Source of the DNA: Acidimicrobiales bacterium
Lineage (GTDB): Bacteria; Actinomycetota; Acidimicrobiia; Acidimicrobiales; Acidimicrobilacustridaceae
Assembly: GCA_025455885.1 (NCBI GenBank)
Contig: JALOLR010000003.1
Coordinates: 208,019 to 272,018, forward strand
Direction: 5' to 3'
Length of the DNA: 64,000 nt
The position numbers and the translations under genes were made by a program. The notes beneath the pieces are model-generated. The model was not told the DNA's origin. It saw only the letters and a list, made by a program, of their open reading frames with translations, and did no database searches. Below, one piece after another: positions 1-8,859 of this stretch. How positions within the stretch are numbered: the first letter of the stretch is position 1; each line of letters starts with the position of its first letter.

Positions 1-2
1 CC

Positions 3-1076
3 GAGGACCTCGCCGGCATCGCCTACTCCGGTGGCACCACCGGCAAGCCGAAGGGGATCATGAGCACGTTCCGCAGCGGTGCGGCCATGACGACCATCCA
101 GATGGCCGAGTGGGAGTGGCCCACCGAGACCCGCTTCCTCATCTGCACCCCGCTCTCCCACGCCGGCGCGGCGTTCTTCACCCCCACCCTGCTGCGGGGC
201 GGCTCGCTCACCGTGCTGCCCGGCTTCGACCCCGAGACCTTCATGCGGACCGTCGAGGAGCAGCGCATCACCGCCACGATGCTCGTCCCGACGATGCTCT
301 ACGTCCTGCTCGACCATCCCCGGTTCGACGACTACGACCTGTCGAGCCTGGAGACCGTCTTCTACGGCGCGGCGGCCATGTCGCCCACCCGCTTGAAGGA
401 GGCCGTCGAGCGCATGGGACGGATCTTCTTCCAGTTCTACGGTCAGGCCGAGTGCCCGATGACGATCACCGTGCTGCGCAAGGAGGACCACGATCCCGAG
501 GACCTCGGCCGCCTCGCCAGCTGCGGCCGGCCCGTGCCGTGGGTCCACGTCGCCCTGCTCGACGACGAGGGCAACGAGGTGCCCCCCGGTGAGCCCGGCG
601 AGATCTGCGTGCGCGGGCCGCTCGTGATGAAGGGGTACCTCGGGAAGCCCGAGCAGACCGCCGAGGCCTTCGCCCACGGGTGGCTGCACACCGGCGACGT
701 GGCCCGCGCCGACGACGAAGGCTTCCTGTACATCGTCGACCGCAAGAAGGACATGATCGTCACCGGCGGGTTCAACGTGTACCCCCGCGAGGTCGAGGAC
801 GTCATCTCCACGCACCCTGCGGTGTCCGCCGTCGCCGTCATCGGGGTGCCCGACGACAAGTGGGGGGAGGCGGTCAAGGCCGTGGTCGTGGTGCGTCCCG
901 GCGCCGACCTCGACCCGGCCGAGCTCATGGAGCTCGTCAAGGAGCACAAGGGCGCCGTCCAGGCACCGAAGTCGGTCGACGTCGTCGACGCCATCCCGCT
1001 GAGCGCCCTCGGCAAGCCCGACAAGAAGGTGCTGCGGGCGCGCTACTGGGGAGAATCGGGACGCATGGTGAACTGA
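3..1076 (+). CDS. acyl-CoA synthetase (AMP-binding), 5' end cut off by window
   Basis: C-terminal part of an ANL-superfamily ligase that would activate a carboxylic acid to its CoA thioester via an acyl-adenylate. The open frame runs from the window edge. Its first visible motif is the AMP-binding loop YSGGTTGKPKG, about 10 residues in. FYGQAE, the GWLHTGD motif, the DRKKDMI hinge with GGFNVYPREVE, and a terminal GKPDKK carrying the expected catalytic lysine follow. The last residues (RYWG..GRMVN) resemble FadD8-type mycobacterial ligases rather than the HIP-CoA ligase FadD3. Substrate unknown. The missing N-terminus (roughly 170-200 residues) lies upstream. A 152-base gap and a possible promoter separate it from the transporter operon. 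Confidence 0.9.
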   Translation, partial: EDLAGIAYSGGTTGKPKGIMSTFRSGAAMTTIQMAEWEWPTETRFLICTPLSHAGAAFFTPTLLRGGSLTVLPGFDPETFMRTVEEQRITATMLVPTMLYVLLDHPRFDDYDLSSLETVFYGAAAMSPTRLKEAVERMGRIFFQFYGQAECPMTITVLRKEDHDPEDLGRLASCGRPVPWVHVALLDDEGNEVPPGEPGEICVRGPLVMKGYLGKPEQTAEAFAHGWLHTGDVARADDEGFLYIVDRKKDMIVTGGFNVYPREVEDVISTHPAVSAVAVIGVPDDKWGEAVKAVVVVRPGADLDPAELMELVKEHKGAVQAPKSVDVVDAIPLSALGKPDKKVLRARYWGESGRMVN

Positions 1077-1132
1077 TCCGGGCCCGCCACCGGTGGGCGT
1101 CGCCTGCGCCGCCGACGCTGAACCCGGTGAAC

Positions 1133-1162
1133 TTGTTGGGTTTCCGGGCCGGCCGGTAGGGT
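1133..1162 (+). promoter_or_regulatory. possible promoter of the Liv-type transporter operon
   Basis: TTGTTG (1133-1138) and TAGGGT (1157-1162) are separated by 18 bases and lie 66 bases before the GTG start of the permease gene. Position and spacing fit a housekeeping promoter. The call rests on the two hexamers only. Confidence 0.35.
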
Positions 1163-1228
1163 CCCTGCGCTGTGACCGTCGCCACCGGTGCATCGGTCCT
1201 GACCGCGAGTTGAGCAAGGGGCATCGGG

Positions 1229-3493
1229 GTGCAGCAGTTCCTGCAGTTCACCATCCTGGGTCTGGTCATCGGCAGCGTGTACGGCATCGCCGCCTCCGGC
1301 CTGGTGGTCACCTACACGACCTCGGGCATCTTCAACTTCGCGCACGGCGCCATCGCCATGCTCGGAGCATTCACCTACTGGCAACTGCGGTTCGGCTGGG
1401 GGTGGTCGGCGCCGCTGGCGCTGCTCGTCGTGCTCGGCGTGTTCGCCCCGCTCATGGGCGCCGTCCTCTACCAGGTGATCATGAAGAACCTCCGGGGCAC
1501 CTCGGAGGTCACCAAGATCATCGTGCCCGTGGGCGTGATGCTCGGTCTGCTGGCCCTGGCCACCTGGATCTGGAACCCCACGCCCCGGGTGCCCCGCCTG
1601 TTCCCCAAGTTCTTCGGGCCCGACGCCCAGGTCTCGCTGTTCGGGGTCAACGTGACCTGGCACGAGATCATCGCCCTCGTCGTGGCCGTCGCCATCGCCG
1701 TCAGCATCCGGTTCCTGTTCCAGAAGACCCGCTCGGGCGTGGCCATGCGCGCCGTCGTCGACGACCCCGACCTGTTGCAGCTCAACGGGGGCCGACCCGA
1801 GCGCCTCGCCACCATCTCGTGGGCCGGCGGAGCCTTCCTCGCGGCGCTCGCCGGCATCCTCATCACCCCGATCCAGGGCACCGCCATGAGTGCCAACGCC
1901 CTCACCCTCCTGGTCATCGACGCGTTCGCGGCCGCCATGTTCGGTCGGCTGCGCAGCCTGCCGCGCACCTTCGTGGGCGGCATCGTGCTCGGCCTGATCG
2001 GCAGCTACGTGATCGCCTACTTCCCGGCCGCCGAGTGGACCTGGACCGGCTCGTTCCGCACCGCCATCCCGATGATCCTGTTGTTCATCGTCCTCCTGTT
2101 GCTGCCCCAGGACCGCCTCCGGGGAGCCACGGTGCTGCGCACCCGTGAGCGGTTCCGCATGCCGACGATGCGCACCGCCTGGATCGGCGCCCTCGTCCTC
2201 GTCGTCGTGGTGTTCGCGCTGCGGGTCGTGATGGAGGCCACGGCCATCAACACGCTCGCCTTCGGCGTGACCTTCGCCCTCGTGGCGCTCTCGCTGGTGC
2301 TGCTCACCGGGTACGCCGGTGAGATCAACCTCGCGGCGCTCTCCTTCGGTGCCATCGGCACGATCATCGTGTACCACTTCGGGGTCTCCGGCTCGGGGCC
2401 CTCGGCGCGCACCACGCTGCTCGGCTTCGTCCTGGCGGGCGTCGTGTGCGCGGTGGTCGGTGCGCTCGTCGCCCTCCCGGCGCTGCGCCTCCGCGGCCTC
2501 TACCTGGCCTTGGCCACCATGGCCTTCGGGGTGTTCGTCAGCCGCATGGTCCTCACCGAGATCGGCGAGCGGGAGCTGTTCGGCGTGCGCTTCTCGATCT
2601 TCGAGGGCGGCTCGCTGACCATCCCCCGACCCGAGATCGGCCCCCTCGACTTCACCGACAACGGCGACTTCCTGATGCTCGTCACGGTGCTGTTCGCCCT
2701 CCTCGGGGTGGCCCTCGTGGCCCTGCGCCACAGCGGCTACGGGCGGCGGCTGTCGGCCATGAAGGACAGCCCCGCGGCGTGCGCCACCCTCGGGATGAGC
2801 GTGGTGCGCCTGAAGCTGTCGGTCTTCATGATGTCGGCCGCGATCGCCGGCATCGGCGGGGCGCTCATGTCGAGCCAGCTCGGATCGGTGAACCTCGACC
2901 GCTTCGACATCTTCCTCAGCCTGGCGCTGCTGTTGCTCACCGTCGTCGGCGGCATCGGCTACGTGGCCGCGGCCCTCTTCAGCGGCATCCTGAACGGCGC
3001 GGCCTTCCTCGCCATGCAGAACACGCTGACCAAGTTGGGCAACGACTACGTGACCCTCGAGCCCATCTTCGGGTTCTTCGTGAGCGTGGTGACGGTGCTC
3101 CCCGCCACGATCGGCGTCACCATGGGCAAGAACCCGAGCGGGGCGATCAGCGACATCGTCGAGGGCCTCGACCAGATCAAACGGGCCAAGCCCGTCGTCG
3201 TCACGGTGATCGCCCTCCAGGTGCTCATCTGGGTCGGCACCTGGCAGGACCTCTACAACGGGTGGTGGTTCACCATCCTGACCGCGTTGAACCTGCTGGT
3301 CGTGCCGCGGGTGGTCGGCCTCGGGATGGCGGCGCGGGCGCGACGCACCCACGACCTGCCGGCGCCCGTCGCCCCCGAGCTCGTGGGCATCGACCGGCCC
3401 TTCACCGACGCCGACCTGGCCGAGATGGACCTGGTGCTCGGACTCGACGGGGTGCCCCTCGCACGGGAGGATCGTGCCCATGCCCCTGCTTGA
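1229..3493 (+). CDS. fused LivH-LivM branched-chain-amino-acid-type ABC permease
   Basis: A 754-residue multi-pass membrane protein joining two permeases that are usually separate. Residues about 1-295 look like LivH: an N-terminal QFTILGLVIGSVYGIAASG helix and the typical FAHGAIAMLGAF and GLIGSYV regions. Residues about 310-640 look like LivM: GEINLAALSFGAIG, the LPALRLRGLYLALATMAFG segment, then RLSAMKDSPAACATLGM, the cytoplasmic EAA-like loop. A further transmembrane pair and a hydrophilic tail end the protein. It should form the membrane channel for the two ATPases just downstream, with which it overlaps. No periplasmic binding protein is adjacent, so the solute (amino acid, carboxylate or other organic acid) cannot be named. 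GTG start, with a purine-rich stretch about 8-12 bases upstream. Confidence 0.9.
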   Translation: MQQFLQFTILGLVIGSVYGIAASGLVVTYTTSGIFNFAHGAIAMLGAFTYWQLRFGWGWSAPLALLVVLGVFAPLMGAVLYQVIMKNLRGTSEVTKIIVPVGVMLGLLALATWIWNPTPRVPRLFPKFFGPDAQVSLFGVNVTWHEIIALVVAVAIAVSIRFLFQKTRSGVAMRAVVDDPDLLQLNGGRPERLATISWAGGAFLAALAGILITPIQGTAMSANALTLLVIDAFAAAMFGRLRSLPRTFVGGIVLGLIGSYVIAYFPAAEWTWTGSFRTAIPMILLFIVLLLLPQDRLRGATVLRTRERFRMPTMRTAWIGALVLVVVVFALRVVMEATAINTLAFGVTFALVALSLVLLTGYAGEINLAALSFGAIGTIIVYHFGVSGSGPSARTTLLGFVLAGVVCAVVGALVALPALRLRGLYLALATMAFGVFVSRMVLTEIGERELFGVRFSIFEGGSLTIPRPEIGPLDFTDNGDFLMLVTVLFALLGVALVALRHSGYGRRLSAMKDSPAACATLGMSVVRLKLSVFMMSAAIAGIGGALMSSQLGSVNLDRFDIFLSLALLLLTVVGGIGYVAAALFSGILNGAAFLAMQNTLTKLGNDYVTLEPIFGFFVSVVTVLPATIGVTMGKNPSGAISDIVEGLDQIKRAKPVVVTVIALQVLIWVGTWQDLYNGWWFTILTALNLLVVPRVVGLGMAARARRTHDLPAPVAPELVGIDRPFTDADLAEMDLVLGLDGVPLAREDRAHAPA

Positions 3494-4223
3494 GACCGTC
3501 GGCGTCAAGGTCCGCTTCGGCGGCAACGTGGCGCTCGACGACGTGTCCCTGGCCGTCGAGCCGGCGGCGGTGACCGGGCTGATCGGCCCCAACGGCGCCG
3601 GCAAGACGACCCTGTTCAACGTGATCACCGGTCTCCAGCCGCTCTCGGAGGGCAAGGTCGTGCTGAACGGCACCGACGTCACGAAGCTCGCTCCCCACAA
3701 GCGGGCCCGCCAGGGCCTCGCCCGCACGTTCCAGCGCCTCGAGCTCTTCACGTCGCTGTCGGTGCGCGACAACGTCCTGGTGGCCGGGGAGATCCGCAAC
3801 CGCTGGGGCCGGGGCGCCAAGCGCCTCGATGCGACCGCCGAGGCGTCGCGGATCATCGAGCTCGTCGGGTTGGCCGATGTCGCCGATCGCGAGGTCGGCG
3901 AGATCCCCACCGGCAAGGCCCGGGTCGTCGAGCTGGCCCGGGCGCTCATGCTGCACCCCACGCTGCTCCTGCTCGACGAGCCGGCCTCGGGCCAGACCGA
4001 GGAGGAGACCGAGGCGTTCGGCGCCCTGCTGCTCCAGCTCGCCCGGGAGGACGGCCTCGGCATCTGCCTCGTCGAGCACGACATGGCGCTCGTCATGGAC
4101 GTCTGCGAGACCATCCACGTGCTCGAGTTCGGTCGGATGATCGCCAGCGGCACCGCCGACGAGGTACGCAACGACCCGGCCGTCATCGACGCCTACCTGG
4201 GTGCCCCGGAGTCGATCGCATGA
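3480..4223 (+). CDS. livG: LivG-type ABC transporter ATP-binding protein
   Basis: Cytoplasmic ATPase of the Liv-type importer. Walker A GPNGAGKTT is at residues 36-44 and Walker B LLLLDEP at about 161-167, followed by the switch-histidine region LVEHDM. The family insert (TFQRLELF) is present. The normally LSGGQ-like signature is IPTGK (about 142-146), a marked deviation, although the following ARVVELARAL is conserved. I chose ATG 3480 because GGAGG at 3466-3470 lies 9 bases upstream. GTG 3474 is possible but too close to it. It overlaps the permease gene by 14 bases and the next ATPase by an ATGA, so translation is probably coupled. Confidence 0.88.
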   Translation: MPLLETVGVKVRFGGNVALDDVSLAVEPAAVTGLIGPNGAGKTTLFNVITGLQPLSEGKVVLNGTDVTKLAPHKRARQGLARTFQRLELFTSLSVRDNVLVAGEIRNRWGRGAKRLDATAEASRIIELVGLADVADREVGEIPTGKARVVELARALMLHPTLLLLDEPASGQTEEETEAFGALLLQLAREDGLGICLVEHDMALVMDVCETIHVLEFGRMIASGTADEVRNDPAVIDAYLGAPESIA

Positions 4224-4984
4224 CCGGGCCCGAACCGCTCACCGGCGAGCACGTGGTCGGGCTGCCGACCGGCGCACCCGAGCAGACCGTGCCCATCCTG
4301 GAGCTCGTCGGCGTCAAGGCGGCCTACGGTGCGATCGAAGTCCTTCACGGCGTCGACCTCGCGGTTCCCGAAGGGTCGGTCGTGGCCCTGCTCGGCCCGA
4401 ACGGCGCCGGCAAGTCCACCATCTTGAAGGTCTGCTCCGGCCAGCTCGGCGTCACCGCCGGGGAGGTTCGACTGGCCGGCCGGGTCGTCAACGGGGCCGA
4501 ACCCGACGAGTTGGCCCGGCTCGGCATGTGCACGGTGCCGGAGGGCCGGGGCGTGTTCCCCAACCTCACGGTGCGCGAGAACCTGTGGATGAACACCTTC
4601 GCCGGCGTGTCGCTGGCCGACGTCGAGGCGGCCGCCTACGAGCGGTTCCCCCGCCTCGGCGAACGGCGCAAGCAGCTCGCCGGCACGATGTCGGGCGGCG
4701 AGCAGCAGATGCTCGCCATGGCCCGCGCCCTCGGCACCAACCCGGCCATGCTCCTCCTCGACGAGTTGTCGATGGGGCTCGCGCCGCTGGTGGTCGCCGA
4801 CCTCTACGAGATCGTGGCTCAGGTCTCGGAGGAAGGAGTCTCGATCCTGGTGTCCGAGCAGTTCGCTCGCACCGTGCTGGGCATCGCCCAGGTCGCCGCG
4901 ATCGTCCTCCACGGCCGGGTGACCCGCGTGGGCGCCCCCGATGAGCTCGCAGATGAACTGTCCGCCGCCTACCTGGGCTCGTGA
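4220..4984 (+). CDS. livF: LivF-type ABC transporter ATP-binding protein
   Basis: Second ATPase of the importer. Walker A GPNGAGKST is at residues 59-67, a canonical signature MSGGEQQ at about 157-163, and Walker B LLLLDELSMGL at about 175-185, typical of LivF. The switch histidine expected after Walker B is replaced in the visible SEQFART, as is common in LivF proteins. About 25 extra N-terminal residues precede the conserved domain. The start overlaps the previous stop as ATGA. With the fused permease it makes a three-gene transporter lacking a recognisable solute-binding protein. Confidence 0.9.
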   Translation: MTGPEPLTGEHVVGLPTGAPEQTVPILELVGVKAAYGAIEVLHGVDLAVPEGSVVALLGPNGAGKSTILKVCSGQLGVTAGEVRLAGRVVNGAEPDELARLGMCTVPEGRGVFPNLTVRENLWMNTFAGVSLADVEAAAYERFPRLGERRKQLAGTMSGGEQQMLAMARALGTNPAMLLLDELSMGLAPLVVADLYEIVAQVSEEGVSILVSEQFARTVLGIAQVAAIVLHGRVTRVGAPDELADELSAAYLGS

Positions 4985-4995
4985 GGTCTCAACCA

Positions 4996-5382
4996 ATGGC
5001 AACCACCACCCCTTCGTCCGCCGACCCCGCCAGCGACGCCAACCGCGTCGAGCAGTTCAAGAGCGAGGTGGCCGAGATGAAGCTCAAGACCGGCAACGCC
5101 ACCCGTGAGCGGGTGTACGCCGCCATCGGTCTGCTCCTGATGATCGTGGGCGTCGCCGGGGCGTTCTCGGCCTATGTGTCGGCCACCAACCTGATCAACG
5201 CCCTCGACGTCCAGGAGACCCAGGTGCTGGCGGTGGCGTTCGCCTCGCTCACCCTGCTCGGTCTCGGTCTCTTCCTGCGCTACGCCATCGCCAACTTCCT
5301 GCGGATGTGGCTGCTGCGCCAGCTCTACGAGGGCCAGGCCAACACCCAGCGCATGATCGACGCCGTCCGAGAGGGTCGCTGA
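4996..5382 (+). CDS. small two-helix membrane protein of unknown function
   Basis: About 128 residues. A polar N-terminus rich in Ser, Thr and Pro is followed by a short charged helix, then two hydrophobic segments (about VYAAIGLLLMIVGVAGAF and VLAVAFASLTLLGLGLFL), and a basic/acidic tail (LYEGQANTQRMIDAVREG). No family recognised. ATG 4996 has GAGG nine bases upstream. GTG 4981 overlaps the previous stop as GTGA and would add five residues. Position at the end of the transporter operon and directly before the SDR suggests cotranscription. A role as transporter accessory is only a guess from location. Confidence 0.7.
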   Translation: MATTTPSSADPASDANRVEQFKSEVAEMKLKTGNATRERVYAAIGLLLMIVGVAGAFSAYVSATNLINALDVQETQVLAVAFASLTLLGLGLFLRYAIANFLRMWLLRQLYEGQANTQRMIDAVREGR

Positions 5383-5384
5383 CC

Positions 5385-6185
5385 ATGGGCACCGTCGCGG
5401 TCACCGGATCGGGTTCGGGCATCGGTGCGGCCACCGCCGCCCGCCTCACCGCCGACGGCCACCGTGTCATCGGCGTCGACCTCCGCGGGGCGGCCCTCGA
5501 GGCCGACCTGGGGACCCCCGATGGGCGTGCCGCGGCCGTCGCTGCGGTCGGCGAGGCCTGTGACGGCGTGCTCGACGGACTGATCACCTGCGCCGGCGTC
5601 GCCGGGTTCCCCGGCCGGCCGGCGCGGTTGCTGGCGGCGGTCAACTACTTCGGCACCGTGGAGGTCATGGAGGGGCTCCGGCCGCTGCTGGCCGCCGGTA
5701 CGAACCCGTCGGCGGTGGCCATCAGCTCCAACTCCACCACGACCGCGCCGGGCTACGACCTCGCCCTCGTCGAGGCCCTGCTGGCGGGCGACGAGCCGAC
5801 GGCCCTCGAGGTCGCCGATCGGAGCGACTCGATCATCGCCTACGCCGCCACCAAGCTCGCCGTGGCCCGGTGGGTGCGCCGCTCGGCCGTCTCGGCCGAC
5901 TGGGCGGGGGCCGGCATCCGCCTCAACGCCATCGCGCCCGGCATGATCGCCACCCCCATGATCGATGAGGGCCGTTCCGACGAGTTCCTCAACACCCAGC
6001 TCGACACCTTCGAGCAGACCATCGCCCTCGGGCGCCCCGGACGGCCCGAGGAGATCGCCGCGTTGCTGTCCTTCCTGGTCGGACCCGAGTCGAGCTTCTT
6101 CTGCGGGTCCATCGTGTTCTGCGACGGCGGGACCGACGCCGCGCTGCGCACGAACGACTGGCCGGCCCGCTGGGAGATCGGCTGA
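5385..6185 (+). CDS. short-chain dehydrogenase, 3alpha-hydroxysteroid dehydrogenase/carbonyl reductase-like
   Basis: Classical SDR of 266 residues. Nucleotide-binding TGSGSGIG is at residues 7-14, a Ser pair at 114-115 and the catalytic YAATK at Y153-K157, with the C-terminal CDGG. The segment VNYFG..EVMEGLRPLL and the overall layout, including an insert before the active Tyr, are like the Comamonas 3alpha-hydroxysteroid dehydrogenase/carbonyl reductase group. The product likely oxidises or reduces a sterol or terpenoid hydroxyl with NAD(P). ATG 5385 starts two bases after the preceding stop. Longer in-frame starts run into the preceding gene and are not supported. Confidence 0.85.
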   Translation: MGTVAVTGSGSGIGAATAARLTADGHRVIGVDLRGAALEADLGTPDGRAAAVAAVGEACDGVLDGLITCAGVAGFPGRPARLLAAVNYFGTVEVMEGLRPLLAAGTNPSAVAISSNSTTTAPGYDLALVEALLAGDEPTALEVADRSDSIIAYAATKLAVARWVRRSAVSADWAGAGIRLNAIAPGMIATPMIDEGRSDEFLNTQLDTFEQTIALGRPGRPEEIAALLSFLVGPESSFFCGSIVFCDGGTDAALRTNDWPARWEIG

Positions 6186-6321
6186 TCGAGCTGCCCGGGA
6201 CCGTGGGGGTGGTGACCACGGCGCTCCGCCGAGAGCGAGGGCGTCGACCGCGCCGGCGGTGACGGTCTCGAACCGGTGGTGGCACGAGGGGTGAAGCCCT
6301 TCGGGGGCGGACCGGCACAGC

Positions 6322-6939
6322 TCACATGCGGTTGCGGTCATGGCTGCCGTGACCGAGCGACGCCACCAGCTCGTGCGCCGCCCAGCGGGCCATCAGGCCC
6401 TCCAACAGGTCGAGGAGGGCGGCCTCGTCCGGCGAGCCCGGCGACGAGACGGTCTCGGCGTAGGCGAGGCTGACGCCGGTCCCGCGATCGGGGCGCACGC
6501 CGAGGGCGGCGACGTCGACGGAGCGCAGCCCCTCGGCGACGACGGGGCGGCCGAGGTCGAAGGCGGTGTCGGGGTCGAGGGTGGTGGCGAAGGCCCACAG
6601 CCAACGGTCCTCGAGGGGGACCCTGTACAGGCCGCCGGGCCGGGCCGTTCCCCCGGGGGGTGTGCCGATGTCGATGCCCGGGTCGACGTCCGGGTCGAGG
6701 TCGAGCAGCGACGCCGGGCGCCCCTGCCGACGGGCCTGGTGGGCGTCGACCACCGCTCGACGGAAGGCGCACGGCGAGACGACGGGTTCGGAGGGGTGCG
6801 GGGGCGGCTGGTCGGGGGCCGTCGCCCGGACGTCGAGCACGACGGTGGAGCCGACCCGGATCCGCGTGCGGAGGCGGGGCAGGGAGTGGGTGAGCGTCGC
6901 CGCCACCCGGAGCGCGGCGAGGGCCCCGGCGGAGATCAC
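6322..6939 (-). CDS. hypothetical protein
   Basis: About 205 residues, GTG start. No family recognised. The sequence looks genuinely coding: mixed hydrophobic strands and helices such as VGSTVVLDVRA and EDRWLWAFATTLDPDTAFDLGRP, and a C-terminal helix LLDLLEGLMARWAAHELVASL. The open frame continues upstream of the GTG for about 30 codons without a better start codon, so the true start is uncertain. An inverted repeat resembling an iron-regulator box lies about 95 bases upstream (7033-7052). It converges with the SDR at 5385-6185. Confidence 0.6.
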   Translation of the reverse strand: MISAGALAALRVAATLTHSLPRLRTRIRVGSTVVLDVRATAPDQPPPHPSEPVVSPCAFRRAVVDAHQARRQGRPASLLDLDPDVDPGIDIGTPPGGTARPGGLYRVPLEDRWLWAFATTLDPDTAFDLGRPVVAEGLRSVDVAALGVRPDRGTGVSLAYAETVSSPGSPDEAALLDLLEGLMARWAAHELVASLGHGSHDRNRM

Positions 6940-7032
6940 GCCGGCCCCGATGGACGACGACTCGACGGTGACGAGCGGCGCAGCGGTGAGGCGGGTGGGC
7001 GGTGGACTGCGGGCACGGCGACCTCCTCGGTG

Positions 7033-7052
7033 GTGTTAGGTAACCCTAACAC
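7033..7052. promoter_or_regulatory. inverted repeat resembling a DtxR/IdeR-type box
   Basis: GTGTTAGG-TAAC-CCTAACAC is a perfect 8-base inverted repeat with a four-base spacer. The TTAGG...CCTAA core is similar to the actinobacterial iron-regulator consensus (TTAGGTTAGGCTAACCTAA) but shorter. It lies in the 190-base gap upstream of the hypothetical gene ending at 6322. A second small palindrome AGGCATGCCT follows at 7061-7070. Confidence 0.4.
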
Positions 7053-7129
7053 TCCTCAAGAGGCATGCCTAAGCAGATGGGGGCGGCGCAGGGCGACGCC
7101 CGCCGGACCACCACCCGCGGGGAGGCGAC

Positions 7130-7933
7130 CTACGGGGCGGTCATCGACGCGAACACCGGGCGGAGCTGGGCCAGGAAGGCGTCGGGGTCGGCGTGCTTCG
7201 ACGTCGCAGTGGCGCGGTCGCGCTCGGTGGCATAGGTGATCAGCCGATCGTCGCCGAGGGCCGCGACGAGGGCGACGGCCACCTCGTCGGCGGAGGCGGC
7301 GGTGGCCGGATCGACGGGGAAGGGAGGGTCGTTGCCCTCCTTCGGCGTGGAGAACTCCGTCGTCGTGGTGCCGGGCACGAACAGGTGAGCCCGCACGGCG
7401 GTGTGGGCCAGCTCCACGTGCAGCGACTCGGTGAACATCTCGAGGGCGGCCTTCGACGCCGAGTAGGCCCCCACCTTGAACGCCGCCATGTGCACGCCCA
7501 TCGATGACACGTTGAGCACGTGGCCCGTGCCCCGCTCGACCATCGCCGGCAGCACGGCGAGCGTGAGGCGAACGGGCGAGAAGTAGTTCATGGCCATCAC
7601 GCCCTCGACGTCCTCCGGGGTCATCGTGACCACGCTGCGCCGCTTGGGCGCCCCGGCGTTGTTGACCAGCACGTCGACGCGGCCGCCGAGCAGCTCGGTC
7701 GCCGCCGCCGCAACGGCGTCGAGGGCGTCGAGGTCGGAGAGGTCGGCGGTCAGCATCTGCGAGCCGGGGGAGTGGCGGCGCACCTCGTCGAGCACCTCGG
7801 CCAGGCGGTCCTCGCGCCGCGCCACGAGGCACACGGTGGCCCCTGCCCTGGCCAGCTCGACGGCGGCGGCGGCCCCGATGCCCGACGACGCCCCGGTGAG
7901 CAGCACTGTCTGGTCGGTGCCGTCCCAGCTCAC
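7130..7933 (-). CDS. short-chain dehydrogenase/reductase
   Basis: Classical SDR of 267 residues with TGASSGIG near the N-terminus, NNAG, a Ser in NVSSMG and the catalytic YSASK. The C-terminal part (ADEVAVALVAAL) matches SDRs of the DltE/YqjQ type. GTG 7933 is chosen because it overlaps the upstream stop as GTGA. The open frame extends further upstream inside the neighbouring gene, which is not credible. Last gene of a four-gene minus-strand string running from 10595 to 7130. Substrate unknown. Confidence 0.85.
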   Translation of the reverse strand: MSWDGTDQTVLLTGASSGIGAAAAVELARAGATVCLVARREDRLAEVLDEVRRHSPGSQMLTADLSDLDALDAVAAAATELLGGRVDVLVNNAGAPKRRSVVTMTPEDVEGVMAMNYFSPVRLTLAVLPAMVERGTGHVLNVSSMGVHMAAFKVGAYSASKAALEMFTESLHVELAHTAVRAHLFVPGTTTTEFSTPKEGNDPPFPVDPATAASADEVAVALVAALGDDRLITYATERDRATATSKHADPDAFLAQLRPVFASMTAP

Positions 7934-8856
7934 GACGGCTTCCCCGTGCGGTTCTCGTAGACGCGCCGCAGACCGTCGCGCCACGTCACCCGGCACGGCC
8001 CCGTCAACGACAGCCGGCGGGTGTTGTCCGTCACCGAGCCTCGCAACGTGCCGGGCTGCTCGACGGCGTGCACCACCGGCTCGAACCCGCCGAGCTCGCC
8101 GATGTACGCGCAGTACTCCTGCACGCTCACCGGCTCATCGCCGGCCCAGTTCACGATGGTCGCCGGCACCGAGGCCGCGTCGAGGAGCGCCGCGGTCTGG
8201 CTGTTGATGTCGTCCTGGTGGATCGGCATGTACATGCACGGGTCCCAACGGGTGGTGACCGGCCCGCCGGCCAGCAGCGCGTCGAGGTGCTGGGTCGGCA
8301 GACCGCCGTTGGTGCCGTACGAGGCGTTCATGCGGGCGATGGTGATGGGCAGGTCGAAGAGCTTGGCGCAGGTGCGGGCGACCGCCTCCTGGGCGATCTT
8401 GGACATCGAGTAGGTCGGGGCGTGCTTGGCGTTCACCTCGCCGAGGGGGTCGGTTTCGTGGAACACGTGGTGGGGGTCACCGTCGAAGGGTGGCCGGTAC
8501 ACGGAGTGGGTGGACATCACCAGCGCCGCCTTGGCCGATCGGCAGTGCTGGAGCAGCAGTCCGGTGCCCTCGGCGTTGACGGCGAAGGCGTGGTCGTAGT
8601 CCCAACCCCCGCCTTGGAACGCGGCCAGGTGCAGCACGTAGTCGAAGTCGGTCGGCAGCGCGGACAGGTCCCCGTCGCCGAGGTCGAGTTTCAGGGTGGT
8701 GATGCCGGCGTCACGGCAGCGCTGCTCGGAGCCCTCCTCGGAGAACCGGGCGATGCCCCACACCTCGTTGTCGGCGGCCAGGTACTCGGCCAAGGGGAAG
8801 GCGATCTGCCCGGCCGGGCCGGTGACGAGGATCTTCTGGCCGGAGAGCGAGGCCAC
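7930..8856 (-). CDS. NAD-dependent epimerase/dehydratase family protein
   Basis: Extended SDR of 308 residues. TGPAGQIA is the nucleotide-binding loop (an unusual version of GxxGxxG), LHLAA the downstream strand, MSTHSVY supplies the Ser/Thr, and YSMSK the catalytic Tyr-Lys pair. It is a close paralogue of the gene directly upstream (8860-9789): same length, same YSxSK region and the same WRDGLRR C-terminal motif. That suggests tandem duplication. GTG start three bases after the neighbour's stop. Probably acts on an oxidised carbon next to a carbonyl or on a sugar or sterol; the substrate cannot be told. Confidence 0.82.
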   Translation of the reverse strand: MASLSGQKILVTGPAGQIAFPLAEYLAADNEVWGIARFSEEGSEQRCRDAGITTLKLDLGDGDLSALPTDFDYVLHLAAFQGGGWDYDHAFAVNAEGTGLLLQHCRSAKAALVMSTHSVYRPPFDGDPHHVFHETDPLGEVNAKHAPTYSMSKIAQEAVARTCAKLFDLPITIARMNASYGTNGGLPTQHLDALLAGGPVTTRWDPCMYMPIHQDDINSQTAALLDAASVPATIVNWAGDEPVSVQEYCAYIGELGGFEPVVHAVEQPGTLRGSVTDNTRRLSLTGPCRVTWRDGLRRVYENRTGKPS

Positions 8857-8859
8857 GGG

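Noticed and set aside
1043..4186. A 1047-residue minus-strand open frame
   Set aside because: Antisense to the transporter operon; low-complexity His/Glu/Gly/Arg translation with no domains.
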